Source: Petrolisthes cinctipes
Taxonomy: Eukaryota > Arthropoda > Malacostraca > Decapoda > Porcellanidae
NCBI GenBank assembly: GCA_033782935.1
Contig: JAWQEG010000470.1
Coordinates: 2,294,001 to 2,358,000, forward strand
DNA length: 64,000 nucleotides
Direction of reading: 5' to 3'
Shown here: piece after piece, positions 11,954 to 26,341 of the stretch
How the letters are laid out: each line of letters starts with the position of its first letter
How positions within the stretch are numbered: the first letter of the stretch is position 1
Position numbers and translations under genes: made by a program
Notes under the pieces: model-generated
Seen by the model: the letters and a program-made list of their open reading frames with translations, nothing else
Told to the model about the DNA's origin: nothing
The model's database searches: none

Positions 11954-14589
11954 ATTCAGGCTCAAAACACCCAAAAATTCGATATTTTTTAGTCGCAGAA
12001 GCGATCTGTACATGCCTACTCAGTGCTAGAATATTTTCAAAATATAGGCCCAAAACATGCTAAAAATTAATATTTTGGGTGCCAAAAGTCGATATGTGCA
12101 TGCATCTTCTGTACCCGTTTATATCTTAAATTCAGGCTCAAAACACTCGAAAATTGGATATTTTTGTGTCCCAGAAGCGATCTGTACATGACTACTCCGT
12201 GTTAGAGTATTTTCAGAATACAGGCCCAAAACTTGCAAAAAATCGATATTTTGGGTGCCCAAAGTCGATATGTGCATGCATCTTCTGTACCTGTTTATAT
12301 CTCAAATTAAGGCTCATAACACCCAAAAATTCAATATTTTAGGGTCCCAGAAGCAATCTGTACATGCCTACTCCTTGTTAGTATGTTTTCAAGATACAGA
12401 CCCAAAACATGCTCAAAATCGATATTTCAGGTGCAAAAAGTCGATATGTGCATGCATCTTCAGTACCCGTTTATATCTCAAATTCAGGTTCAAACAACCT
12501 TAAATTCAATATTTTTGGGTCCCAGAAGCGATCTGTACATGTCTACTCAGTGCTGGAATGTTTTCAAAATATAGGCTCAAAACATGCTAAAAATTGATGT
12601 GTTAGGTGTCCAAAGTCGATATGTGCATGCATCTTCTGTACCCGTTTATATTTAAAATTCAGGCTCAAAACACCCGAAAGTTCGATATTTTTGGGCCCCA
12701 GAAGCGATCTGTACATGCCTACTCAGTACTGGAATGTTTTCAAAATATAGGTTCAAAACATGATATAAATCGATATTTTAAGTGTCTAAAGTCGATATGT
12801 TCATGAATCTTCTGTAATCGTTTATATCTCAAATTCAGGCTCAAAACACCCGAGAATTCGATATTTTTTGGTCCCAGAAGCGATCTGTACATGCCTACTC
12901 TCTGTTAGAGTATTTTCAAAATACAGGCCCAAAACATGCTGAAAATCGATATTTTAGGTGCACATAGTCGATATGTGTATGCATCTTCTGTATACGTTTA
13001 TATCCCAAATTCAGGCTCAAAACACCCGAAAATTCGATATTTTTGGGTCCCAGAAGCAACCTGTACATGCCTACTTAGTGCTAGAATATTTTCAAAATAT
13101 AGGCCCAAAACGTGGTAAAAATCGATACTTTGGGTGCCCAAAGTCGATATGTACATGCATCTTCTGTACCCGTTTATATCTCAAATTCAGGCTCAAAACA
13201 CCCGAAAATTCGATATTTTTGGGTCCCAGAAGCGATCTGTACACGCCTACTCCTTGCTAGAATGTATTCAAGATACAGACCCAAAACATGCTCAAAATCG
13301 ATATTTTAGGTGGAAAACGTCGATATGTGCATGCATCTTCAGTACCCGTTTATATCTCAAATTCAGGCTCAAAACCCCCGAAAATTCAATACTTTTGGGT
13401 CCCAGAAGTAATCTGTACATGCCTACTCAGTTCTAGAATGTTTTCAAGATACAGACCCAAAACATGCTCAAAATCGATATTTTAGGTGCAAAAAGTCGAT
13501 ATGTGCATGCATCTTCAGTACACGTTTATATCTCAAATTCAGGCTCAAAACACCCGAAAATTCAATATTTTTTGGTCCCAGAAGCAATCTGTACATGCCT
13601 ACTCAGTGCTAGAATGTTTTCAAAATATAGGCTCAAAACATGCTAAAAATCGATATTTTAGGTGCAAAAGTCGATATGTGCATGCCTCTTCTGTACCCGT
13701 TGATATCTCAAATTCAAGCTTAAAACACCCGAAAATTCGATATTTTTGGGTCCCAGAAGCGATCTGTACATGCCTACTCTGTGTTAGAGTATTTTCAAAA
13801 TGCAGGCCCAAAACATGCTGAAAATCGATATTTTAGGTGCCCAAAGTCAATAAGTGTATGCATCTTCTGTACCCTTTTATATCTCAAATTCAGGCTCAAA
13901 ACACCCGAAAATTCGATATTTTTGGGTCCCAGAAGCAATATGAACATGTCTACTTAGTGCTAAAATATATTGAAGATATAGGCCCAAAACATGCTAAAAA
14001 TCGATATTATAGGTGCAAAAGTCGATATGTGCATGCATCTTCTGTACCCGTTTATATCTCAAATTCAGGCTCAAAACACCCGAAAATTCGATATTTTTGG
14101 GTTCCAGAAGCGATCTGTACATGCCTACTCCGTGTTAGAGTATTTTCAAAATACAGCCCCAAAACATGCTGAAAATCGATATTTTAGGTGCCCAAAGTCA
14201 ATAAGTGTATGCATCTTCTGTACCCTTTTATATCTCAAATTCAGGCTCAAAACACCCGAAAATTCGATATTTTTGGGTCCCAGAAGCAATATGAACATGT
14301 CTACTTAGTGCTAAAATATATTGAAGATATAGGCCCAAAACATGCTAAAAATCGATATTATAGGTGCAAAAGTCGATATGTGCATGCATCTTCTGTACCC
14401 GTTTATATCTCAAATTCAGGCTCAAAACACCCGAAAATTCGATATTTTTGGGTCCCAGAAGCGATCTGTACATGCCTACTCCGTGTTAGAGTATTTTCAA
14501 AATACAGCCCCAAAACATGCTGAAAATCGATATTTTAGGTGCCCAAAGTCAATATGTGAATGCATCTTCTGTACCCGTTTATATCCCAA
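11954..14589 (+). repeat. Sub-block U1 of copy 2 (2,636 bp, 15 monomers)
   Basis: Equivalent to 1-3338 without the 702-bp block. Two small private changes are visible: GTATACGTTTATATC at about 12990 where copy 1 has GTATCCG, and CAGTACACG at about 13520 where copy 1 has CAGTACCCG. The paired 351-bp units are at 13837-14187 and 14188-14538. Confidence 0.82.
13837..14538 (+). repeat. Tandem duplication of a 351-bp monomer pair, copy 2
   Basis: Bases 13837-14187 and 14188-14538 repeat the doublet of 2586-3287 at 11,251 bp spacing. The two units differ by isolated bases, for example GGGTTCCAG at 14100 against GGGTCCCAG in the other unit. Confidence 0.87.
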
Positions 14590-16133
14590 ATTCAGGCTCA
14601 AAACACCCAAAAATTCGATATTTTTTAGTCGCAGAAGCGATCTGTACATGCCTACTCAGTGCTAGAATATTTTCAAAATATAGGCCCAAAACATGCTAAA
14701 AAGTAATATTTTGGGTGCCAAAAGTCGATATGTGCATGCATCTTCTGTACCCGTTTATATCTTAAATTCAGGCTCAAAACACTCGAAAATTGGATATTTT
14801 TGTGCCCCAGAAGCGATCTGTACATGACTACTCCGTGTTAGAGTATTTTCAGAATACAGGCCCAAAACTTGCAAAAAATCGATATTTTGGGTGCCCAAAG
14901 TCGATATGTGCATGCATCTTCTGTACCCGTTTATATCTCAAATTAAGGCTCATAACACCCAAAAATTCAATATTTTAGGGTCCCAGAAGCAATCTGTACA
15001 TGCCTACTCCTTGTTAGTATGTTTTCAAGATACAGACCCAAAACATGCTCAAAAACGATATTTCAGGTGCAAAAAGTCGATATGTGCATGCATCTTCAGT
15101 ACCCGTTTATATCTCAAATTCAGGTTCAAACAACCTTAAATTCAATATTTTTGGGTCCCAGAAGCGATCTGTACATGTCTACTCAGTGCTGGAATGTTTT
15201 CAAAATATAGGCTCAAAACATGCTAAAAATCGATGTGTTAGGTGTCCAAAGTCGATATCTGCATGCATCTTCTGTACCCGTTTATATTTAAAATTCAGGT
15301 TCAAAACACCCGAAAGTTCGATATTTTTGGGCCCCTGAAGCGATCAGTACATGCCTACTCAGTACTGGAATGTTTTCAAAATATAGGCTCAAAACATGAT
15401 ATAAATCGATATTTTAAGTGTCTAAAGTCGATATGTTCATGAATCTTCTGTAATCGTGTATATCTCAAATTCAGGCTCAAAACACAAGAGAATTCGATAT
15501 TTTTTGGTCCCAGAAGCGATCTGTACATGCCTACTCTCTGTTAGAGTATTTTCAAAATACAGGCCCAAAACATGCTGAAAATCGATATTTTAGGTGCACA
15601 TAGTCGATATGTGTATGCATCTTCTGTATCCGTTTATATCCCAAATTCAGGCTCAAAACACCCGAAAATTCGATATTTTTGGGTCCCAGAAGCAACCTGT
15701 ACATGCCTACTTAGTGCTAGAATATTTTCAAAATATAGGCCCAAAACGTGGTAGAAATCGATACTTTGGGTGCCCAAAGTCGATATGTACATGCATCTTC
15801 TGTACCCGTTTATATCTCAAATTCAGGCTCAAAACACCCGAAAATTCGATATTTTTGGGTCCCAGAAGCGATCTGTACACGCCTACTCCTTGCTAGAATG
15901 TATTCAAGATACAGACCCAAAACATGCTCAAAATCGATATTTTAGGTGCAAGAAGTCGATATGTGCAAGCATCTTCTGTACCCGTTTATATCTCAAATTC
16001 AGGCTCAAAACACCTGAAAATTCAATATTTTTCGTTCCCAGAAGCTATCTGTACATGCCTACTCAGTGCTGGAATGTTTTCAAAATATAGGCTCAAAACA
16101 TGATAAAAATCGATATTTTAAGTGTCTAAAGTC

Positions 16134-16280
16134 AAAATGTGCATGCATCTTCACTACCCGTTTATATCTCAAATTCAGGCTCAAAACACCCGAAAATTCA
16201 ATATTTTTGGGTCTCAGAAGCAATCTGTACATGCCTAGTCCTTGCTAGAATGTTTTCAAAATATACGCCCAAAACATGCT
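16134..16280 (+). repeat. Substituted patch in copy 2 (probable gene conversion)
   Basis: Bases on both sides match copy 1 at 11,251 bp spacing (4880 with 16131; 5030 with 16281), but this tract does not match 4883-5029. It instead carries GTCAAAATGTGCATGC, CTTCACTACCCG, GGGTCTCAGAAGCAATCTG, GCCTAGTCC and TATACGCCC. That set occurs together only at 6816-6960 and 18067-18211. The distance from 16131 to 18067 is 1,936 bp, exactly 11 monomers, so the replacement was in register and left the length unchanged. Confidence 0.82.
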
Positions 16281-19200
16281 CAAAATCGATGTTTTAGGTG
16301 CAAAAAGTCGATATGTGCATGAACCTTCAGTACCCGTTTATATCTCAAATTCAGGCTCAAAACACCCGAAAATTCAATATTTTTAGGTCCCAGAAGCGAT
16401 CTGTGCATGCCTACTCAGTGCTAGAATGTTTTTAAAATATAGGCCCAAAACATGCTAAAAATCAATATTTTGGATGCCAAAAGTCGATATGTGTATGCAT
16501 CTTCTGTACCCGTTTATTTCTTAAATTCAGGCTCAAAACACTCAAAAATTGGATATTTTTGGGTCCCAGAAGCGATCTGTACATGACTACTCCGTGTTAC
16601 AGTATTTTCAGAATACAGGCCCAAAACATGCTAAAAATCGATATTTTGGGTGCCCAAAGTCGATATGTGCATGCATCTTCTGTACCTGTTTATATCTCAA
16701 ATTAAGGCTCATAACACTCAAAAATTCAATATTTTTGGGTCTCAGAAGCAATCTGTACATGCCTAGTCCTTGCTAGAATGTTTTCAAAATATACGCCCAA
16801 AACATGCTAAAAATCGATATTTTAGGTGCAAAAAGTCGATATGTGAATGTATCTTCTGTACCCGTTTATATCTCAAATTCAGGCTCAAAACACACGAAAA
16901 TTCGATATTTTTGTGTCGAAGATGCAATCTGTACATGACTACTCCGTGTTAGAGTATTTTCAGAATACAGGCCCAAAACATGCTGAAAATCGATATTTTA
17001 GGTGTCCAAAGTCGATATGTGCATGCATCTTCGGTACCCGTTTATATCTCAAATTCAGGCTCAAAACAACCGAAAATTCGATATTTTGGGGTCCCAGAAG
17101 CGATTTGTACATGCGTACTCAGTGCTGGAAAGTTTTCAAAATATAGGCCCAAAACATTAAAAAATCGATATTTTAAGTGTCTAAAGTCGATATGTTCATG
17201 CATCTTCTGTACCCGTTTATATTTAAAATTCAGGCTCAAAACACCCGAAAATTCGATATTTTTGGGTCCCAGAAGCGATCTGTACATGCCTACTCCCTGT
17301 TAGAGTATTTTCAAAATACAGGCCCAAAACATGCTGAAAATCGATATTTTAGGTGCACAAAGTCGATATGTGTATGCATCTTCTGTATCCGTTTATATCC
17401 CAAATTCAGGCTCAAAACACCCGAAAATTCGATATATTTGGGTCCCAGAAGCGATCTGTACATGCCTACTTAGTGCTAGAATATTTTCAAAATATAGGCC
17501 CAAAACGTGGTAAAAATCGATACTTTGGGTGCCCAAAGTCGATATGTACATGCATCTTCTGTACCCGTTTATATCTCTAATTCAGGCTCAAAACACTCGA
17601 AAATTCGATATTTTGGGGTCCCAGAAGCGATCTGTACACGCCTACTCCTTGTTAGAATGTATTCATGATACAGACCCAAAACATGCTCAAAATCGATATT
17701 TTAGGTGCAAGAAGTCGATATGTGCATGCATCTTCAATACCGGTTTATATCTCAAATTCAGGCTCAAAACACCCGAAAATTCAATATTTTTCGTTCCCAG
17801 AAGCGATCTGTACTTGCCTACTCAGTGCTGGAATGCTTTCAAAATATAGGCTCAAAAACATGATAAAAATCGATATTTTAAGTGTCTAAAGTCGATATGT
17901 TCATGTATCTTCTGTACCCGTTTATATCTCAAATTCAGGCTCAAAACACCCGAAAATTCGATATTTTTGGGTCCCAGAAGTGATTTGTACATGCCTACTC
18001 TTTGCTAGAATGTTTTCAAGATACAGACCCTTAGCATGCTCAAAATCGATATTTTAGGTGCATAAAGTCAAAATGTGCATGCATCTTCACTACCCGTTTA
18101 TATCTCAAATTCAGGCTCAAAACACCCGAAAATTCAATATTTTTGGGTCTCAGAAGCAATCTGTACATGCCTAGTCCTTGCTAGAATGTTTTCAAAATAT
18201 ACGCCCAAAACATGCTAAAAATCGATATTTTAGGTGCAAAAAGTCGATATGTGAATGTATCTTCTGTACCCGTTTACATCTCAAATTCAGGCTCAAAACA
18301 CACGAAAATTCGATATTTTTGTGTCCTAGAAGCGATCTGTACATGACTACTCCGTGTTAGAGTACTTTCAGAATACAGGTCCAAAACATGCTGAAAATCG
18401 ATATTTTAGGTGTCCAAAGTCGATATGTGCATGCATCTTCGGTACCCGTTTATATCTCAAATTCAGGCTCAAAACACCCGAAAATTCGATATTTTGGGGT
18501 CCCAGAAGCGATCTGTACATGCCTACTCAGTGCTGGAAGGTTTTCAAAATATAGGCCCAAAACATTAAAAAATCGATATTTTAAGTGTCTAAAGTCGATA
18601 TGTTCATGCATCTTCTGTACCCGTTTATATTTAAAATTCAGGCTCAAAACACCCGAAAATTCGATATTTTTGGGTCCCAGAAGCGATCTGTACATGCCTA
18701 CTCCCTGTTAGAGTATTTTCAAAATACAGGCCCAAAACATGCTGAAAATCGATATTTTAGGTGCCCAAAGTCAATATGTGTATGTATCTTCTGTACCTGT
18801 TTATATCTCAAATTAAGGCTCATAACACCCAAAAATTCGATATTTTTGGGTCCCAGAAGCAATCTGTACATGCCTACTCCTTGCTAGTATGTTTTCAAGA
18901 TACAGACCCAAAACATGCTCAAAATCGATATTTCAGGTGCAAAAAGTCGATATGTGCATGCATCTTCAGTACCCGTTTATATCTCAAATTCAGGTTCAAA
19001 CACCCGAAAATTCAATATTTTTGGATCCCAGAAGCGATCTGTACATGCCTACTCAGTGCTGGAATGTTTTCAAAATATAGGCTCAAAACATGATAAATAT
19101 CGATATTTTAGGTGTCCAAAGTCGATATGTGCATCAATCTTCAGTACCCGTTTATATCTCAAATTCAGGCTCAAAACACCCGAAAATTCGATATTTTTGG

Positions 19201-22200
19201 GTCCCAGAAGTGATCTGTGCATGCCTACTCAGTGCTAGAATGTTTTCAAAATATAGGCTCAAAACATGCTAAAAATCGATATTTTAGGTGTCTAAAGTAG
19301 ATATGTGCATGCATCTTCTGTACCCGTTTATATCTCAAATTCAGGCTCAAAACACCCGAAAATTCAAAATTTTGGGGTCCCAGAAGCGATCTGTACATGC
19401 CTACTCAGTGCTGGAATGTTTTCAAAATATAGGCCAAAAACAATAAAAAATCGATATTTTAAGTGTCTAAATTCGATATGTTCATGCATCTTCTGTACCC
19501 GTTTATATTTAAAATTCAGACTCAAAACACCCGAAAATTCGAAATTTTTGGGTCCCAGAAGCGATCTGTACATGCCTACTCCCTGTTAGAGTATTTTCAA
19601 AATACAGGCCCAAAACATGCTGAAAATCGATATTTTAGGTGCACAAAGTCGATATGTGTATGCATCTTCTGTATACGTTTATATCCCAAATTCAGGCTCA
19701 AAACTCCCGAAAATTCGATATTTTTGGGTCGCAGAAGCGATCTGTACACGCCTACTCCTTGCTAGAATGTATTTAAGATAGAGACCCAAAACATGCTCAA
19801 AATCGATATTTTAGGTGCAAGAAGTCGATATGTGCTTGCATCTTCAGTACCCGTTTATATCTGAAATTCAGGCTCAAAACACCCGAAAATTCAATATTTT
19901 TCGTTCCCAGAAGCTATCTGTACATGCCTACTCAGTGCTGGAATTTTTTCAAAATATAGGCTCAAAACATGATAAAAATCGATATTTTTAGTGTCTAAAG
20001 TCGATATGTTCATGCATTTTCTGTACCCGTTTATATCACCAATTCAGGCTCAAAATCCCCGAAAATTTGATATTTTTGGGTCCAAGAAGCGATCTGTACA
20101 TGCCTACTCCCTGTTTGAATATTTTCAAAATACAGGACCAAAACATGCTGAAAATCGATATTGTAGGTACACAAAGTCAATATGTGTATGCATCTTCTGT
20201 ATCCTTTTATATCCCAAATTCAGGCTCAAAATACCCGAAAATTCGATATTTTTTGGTCCCATAAGCGATCTGTACATGCCTACGTAGTGCTATAATATTT
20301 TCAAAATATAGGCCCAAAACGTGCTAAAAATCGATATTTTGGGTGCAAAAAGTCGATATGTGCATGCATCTTCAGTACCCGTTTATATCTCAAATTCAGG
20401 CTCAAAACACCCGAAATTCGATTTTTTTTGGTCCCAGAAGGGATCTGTACATGCCTACTCAGTGCTAGAATGTTTTCAAAATATAGGCTCAAAACATGCT
20501 AAAAATCGATATTTTAGGTGTCTAAAGTCGATATTTGCATGCCTCTTCTGTACCCGTTTATATCTCAAATTCAGGCTCAAAACACCCGAAAATTCGATAT
20601 TTTTGGGTCCCAGAAGCGATCTGTACATGCCTACTCTGTGTTAGAGTATTTTCAAAATGCAGGCCGAAAACATGCTGAAAATCGATATTTTAGGTGCCCA
20701 AAGTCAATATGTGTATGTATCTTATGTACCCTTTTATATCTCAAATTCAGGCTCAAAACACCCGAAAATTCGATATTTTTGGGTCCCAGAAGCAATATGA
20801 ACATGTCTACTTAGTGCTAAAATATATTGAAGATATAGGCCCAAAACATGCTAAAAATCGATATTTTAGGTGCAAAAGTCGATATCTGCATGCATCTTCT
20901 GTACCCGTTTATATCCCAAATTCTGGCTTAAAACACCCAAAAATTCGATATGTTTTGCTCGCAGAAGCGATCTGTACATGCCTACTCAGTGCTAGAATAT
21001 TTTCAAAATATATGCCCAAAACATGCTAAAAATCAATATTTTGGGTGCCAAAAGTCGATATGTGCATGCATCTTCTGTACCCGTTTATATCTTAAATTCA
21101 GGCTCAAAACACTCGAAAATTGGATATTTTTGTGTCCCAGAAGCGACCTGTACATGACTACTCCGTGTTAGAGTATTTTCAGAATACTGGCACAAAACAT
21201 GCTAAAAATCGATATTTTGGGTGCCCAAAGTCGATATGTGCATGCATCTTCTGTACCTGTTTATATCTCAAATTAAGGCTCATAACACCCAAAAATTCGA
21301 TATTTTTGGGTCCCAGAAGCAATCTGTACATGCCTACTCCTTGCTAGTATGTTTTCAAGATACAGACCCAAAACATGCTCAAAATCGATATTTCAGGTGC
21401 AAAAAGTCGATATGTGCATGCATCTTCAGTACCCGTTTATATCTCAAATTCAGGTTCAAACACCCGAAAATTCAATATTTTTTGGTCTCAGAAGCGATCT
21501 GTACATGCCTACTCAGTGCTGGAATGTTTTCAAAATATAGGTTCAAAACATGGTAAAAATCGATATTTTAGGTGTCCAAAGTCGATATGTGCATCCATCT
21601 TCAGTACCCGTTTATATCTCAAATTCAGGCTCAAAACACCCTAAAATTCGATATTTTTGGGTCCCAGAAGTGATCTGTCCATGCCTACTCAGTGCTAGAA
21701 TGTTTTCAAAATATAGGCTCAAAACATGCTAAAAATCGATATTTTAGGTGTCTAAAGTAGATATGTGCATTCATCTTCTGTACCTGTTTATATCTCAAAT
21801 TAAGGCTCATAACACCCAAAAATTCAATATTTTTGGGTCCCATAAGCAATCTGTACATGCCTACTCCTTGCTAGTATGTTTTCAAGATACAGACCCAAAA
21901 CATGCTCAAAATCGATATTTCAGGTTCAAAAAGTCGATATGTGCATGCATCTTCAGTACCCGTTTATATCTCAAATTCAGGCTCAAAACACCCGTAAATT
22001 CAAAATTTTCCGTTCCCTGAAGCGATCTGTACATGCCTACTTAGTGCTGGAATGTTTTCAAAATATAGGCCCAAAACATTAAAAAATCGATATTTGAAGT
22101 GTCTAAATTCGATATGTTCATGCATCTTCTGTACCCGTTTATATTTAAAATTCAGGCTCAAAACACCCGAAAATTCGATATTTTTGGGTCCCAGAAGCGA

Positions 22201-25200
22201 TCTGTACATGCCTACTCTCTGTTAGAGTATTTTCAAAATACAGGCCCAAAACATGCTGAAAATCGATATTTTAGGTGCACAAAGTCGATATGTGTATGCA
22301 TCTTCTGTAACCGTTTATATCCCAAATTCAGGCTCAAAACACCCGAAAATTCGATATTTTTGGGTCCCAGAAACCATCTGTACATGCCTACTTAGTGCTA
22401 GAATATTTTCTAAATATAGTCCCAAAACGTGTTAAAAATCGATATTTTAGGTGCCCAAAGTCGATATGTGCATGCATCTTCTGTACCTGTTTATATCTCA
22501 AATTTAGGCTCAACACACCCGAAAATTCGATATTTTTGGGTGCCAGAAGCGATCTGTACACGCCTACTCCTTGCTAGAATGTATTCAAGATACAGACCCA
22601 AAACATGCTCAAAATCGATATTTTAGGTGCAAGAAGTCGATATGTGCATGCATCTTCAGTACCCGTTTATATCTCAAATTCAGGCTCAAAACACCCGAAA
22701 ATTCAATATTTTTCGTTCCCAGAAGCGATCTGTACATGCCTACTCTGTGCTAGAATATTTTCAAAATATAGGCCCAAAACATGCTAAAAATCAATATTTT
22801 GAGTGCCAAAAGTCGATATGTGCATGCATCTTCTGTACCCGTTTATATCTTAAATTCAGGCTCAAAACACTCGAATATTGGATATTTTTGTGTCCCAGAA
22901 GCGATCTGTACATGACTACTCCGTGTTAGAGTATTTTCAGAATACTGGCCCAATACATGCTAAAAATCGATATTTTGGGTGCCCAAAGTCGATATGTGCA
23001 TTCATCTTCTGTACCTGTTTATATCTCAAATTAAGGCTCATAACACCCAAAAATTCAATATTTTTGGGTCCCATAAGCAATCTGTACATGCCTACTCCTT
23101 GCTAGTATGTTTTCAAGATACAGACCCAAAACATGCTCAAAATCGATATTTCAGGTTCAAAAAGTCGATATGTGCATGCATCTTCAGTACCCGTTTATAT
23201 CTCAAATTCAGGTTCAAACACCCGAAAATTCAATATTTTTGGGTCCCAGAAGCGATCTGTACATGCCTACTCAGTGCTGGAATATTTTCAAAATATAGGA
23301 TCAAAACATGCTAAAAATCGATATTTTAGGTGTCCAAAGTCGACATGTGCATCCATCTTCAGTTCCCGTTTATATCTCAAATTCAAGCTCAAAACACCCG
23401 AAAATTCGATATTTTTGGGTCCCAGAAGCGATCTGTGCATGCCTACTCAGTGCTAGAATGTTTTCACAATATAGGCTCAAAACATGCTAAAAATCGATAT
23501 TTTTGGTGTCTAAAGTAGATATGTGCATGCATCTTCTGTACCCGTTTATATCTCAAATTCAGGCTCAAAACACCCGAAAATTCAAAATTTTCCGTTCCCT
23601 GGAGCGATCTGTACATGCCTACTCAGTGCTGGAATGTTTTCAAAATACAGGCCCAAAACATGCTGAAAATCGATATTTTAGGTGCACAAAGTCGATATGT
23701 GTATGCATCTTCTGTATCCGTTTATATCCCAAATTGATGCTCAAAACACCCGAAAATTCGATGTTTTTGGGTCCCAAAAGCGATCTGTACATGCCTACTT
23801 AGTGCTAGAATATTTTCACAATATAGGCCCAAAACGTGCTAAAAATCGATATTTTGGGTGCCCAAAGTCGATATGTGCATGCATCTTCTGTACCCGTTTA
23901 CATCCCAAATTCAGGTTTAAAACACTCGAAAATTCGATATTTTTGGGTCCCAGAAGCGATCTGTACATGCCTACTCCTTGCTAGAATGTTTTCAAGATAC
24001 AGACCCAAAACATGTTCAAATCGATATTTTAGGTGCAAAAAGGCGATATGTGCATGCATCTTCAGTAACCGTTTACATCCCAAATTCAGGTTTAAAACAC
24101 TCTAAAAATCGATATTTTTGGGTTCCAGAAGCGATCTGTACAAGCCTACTCAGTTCTAGAATATTTTCAAAATGTAGGCCCAAAACATGCTCAAAATCAA
24201 TATTTTGGGTGCCCAAAGTCGATATGTGCATGCATCTTCTGTACCCGTTTATATCTCAAAATCAGGCTCAAAACCCCCGAAAATTCGATATTTTTGTGTC
24301 CCAGAAGCGATCTGTCCATGCCTACTCAGTGCTGGAATATTTTCAAAATATAGGCTTAAAACATGCTAAAAATCGATATTTTAAGTGTCTAAAGTCGATA
24401 TGTGCTTGCATCTAAAGTACCCGTTTACATCCCAAATTCAGGCTCAAAACACCCGAAAATCAATATTTTGGGGTCCCAGAAGCGATCTGTACATGCCTAC
24501 TCAGTGCTAGAATGTTTTCAAAATATAGGCTCAAAACATGCTACAAATCGATATTTTAGGTGTCCAAAGTCGATATGTGCATGCATCTTCTGTACCCGTT
24601 TATATCTCAAATTCAGGCTCAAAACACCCGAAAATTCAAAACTTTCCGTTCCCTGAAGCGATCTGTACATGCCTACTCAGTGCTGGAATGTTTTCAAAAT
24701 ATAGGCCCAAAACATTAAAAAATCGATATTTTAATTGTCTAAAGTCGATATGTGTATGCATCTTCTGTACCCGTTTATATTTAAAATTCAGGCTCAAATC
24801 ACCCGAAAATTCGATATTTTTGGGTCCCAGAAGCGATCTATACATGCCTACTTAGTGCTAGAATATTTTCTAAATATAGGCCCAAAACGTGTTAAAAATC
24901 GATATTTTGGGTGCCCAAAGTCGATATGTGCATTCATCTTTTGTACCTGTTTATATCTCAAATTCAGGCTCAAAACACCCGAAAAATCGATATTTTTGGG
25001 TCCCAGAAGCGATCTGTACACGCCTACTCCTTGCTAGAATGTATTCAAGATACAGACCCAAAACATGCTCAAAATCGATATTTTAGGTGCAAGAAGTCGA
25101 TATGTGCATCATTCTTCACTACCCGTTTATATCTCAAATTCAGGCTCAAAACACCCGAAAGTTCAATATTTTTCATTCCCAGAAGCGATCTGTACATGCC

Positions 25201-26341
25201 TACTTAGTGCTGGAATGTTTTCAAAATATAGGCTCAAAACATGATAATAATCAATATTTTTAGTGTCTAAAGTCGATATGTTCATGCATCTTCTGTACCC
25301 GTTTATATCACAAATTCAGGCTCAAAACCCCCGAAAATTCGATATTTTTGGGTCCCAGAAGCGATCTGTACATGCCTACTCCCTGTTTGAGTATTTTCAA
25401 ATTACAGGCCCAAAACATGCTGAAAATCGATATTGTAGGTGCACAAAGTCAAACTGTGTATGCATCTTCTGTATCCGTTTATATCCCAAATTCAGGCTCA
25501 AAATACCCAAAAATTCGATATTTTTTGGTCCCAGAAGCGATCTGTACATGCCTACTTAGTGCTCTAATATTTTCAAAATATAGGCCCAAAACGTGCTAAA
25601 AATCGATATTTTGGGTGCGCAAAGTCGATATGTGCATGCATCTTCTGTATCCGTTTATATCCCAAATTCAGGCTCAAAATACCCGAAAATTCGATATTTT
25701 TTGGTCCCAGAAGCGATCTGTACATGACTACTTAGTGCTATAATTTTTTCACAATATAGCCCCAAAACGCGCTAAAAATCGATATTTTGGGTGCCCAAAG
25801 TCGATAAGTGCATGCATCTTCTGTACCCGTTTACATCCCAAATTCAGGTTTAAAACACTCGAAAATTCGATATTTTTGGGTCCCAGAAGCGATCTGTACA
25901 TGCCTACTCCTTACTAGAATGTTTTCAAGATACAGACCCAAAACATGTTCAAAATCGATATTTTAGGTGCTAAAAGGCGATATGTGCATGCATCTTCAGT
26001 ACCCGTTTATATCTCAAATTCAGGCTCAAAACACTCGTAAATTCAATATTTTTGGGTTCCAGAAGCGATCTGTACATGCCTACTCAGTGCTAGAATATTT
26101 TCAAAATGTAGGCCCAAAACATGCTCAAAATCGATATTTTGGGTTCCCAAAGTCGATATGTGCATGCATCTTCTGTACCCGTTTATATCTCAAAATCAGG
26201 CTCAAAACCCCCGAAAATTCGATATTTTGGGGTCCCAGAAGCGATCTGTCCATGCCTACTCAGTGCTGGAATATTTTCAAAATATAGGCTTAAAACATGC
26301 TAAAAATCGATATTTTAAGTGTCTAAAGTCGATATGTGCAT

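Larger units (their letters stand above)
11954..21462 (+). repeat. Large higher-order repeat, copy 2 (5' domain)
   Basis: This is a second, nearly identical copy of 1-10211, about 54 monomers long and lacking the 702-bp block of copy 1. It differs in one patch of about 150 bp (16134-16280), which matches another monomer of the same block. The copy begins at ATTCAGGCTCAAAACACCCA with the TTTTTTAGTCGCAG variant, the same bases that open the window. After 21462 the sequence resembles that following 7743 and 18994, not the sequence that follows copy 1. Confidence 0.92.
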
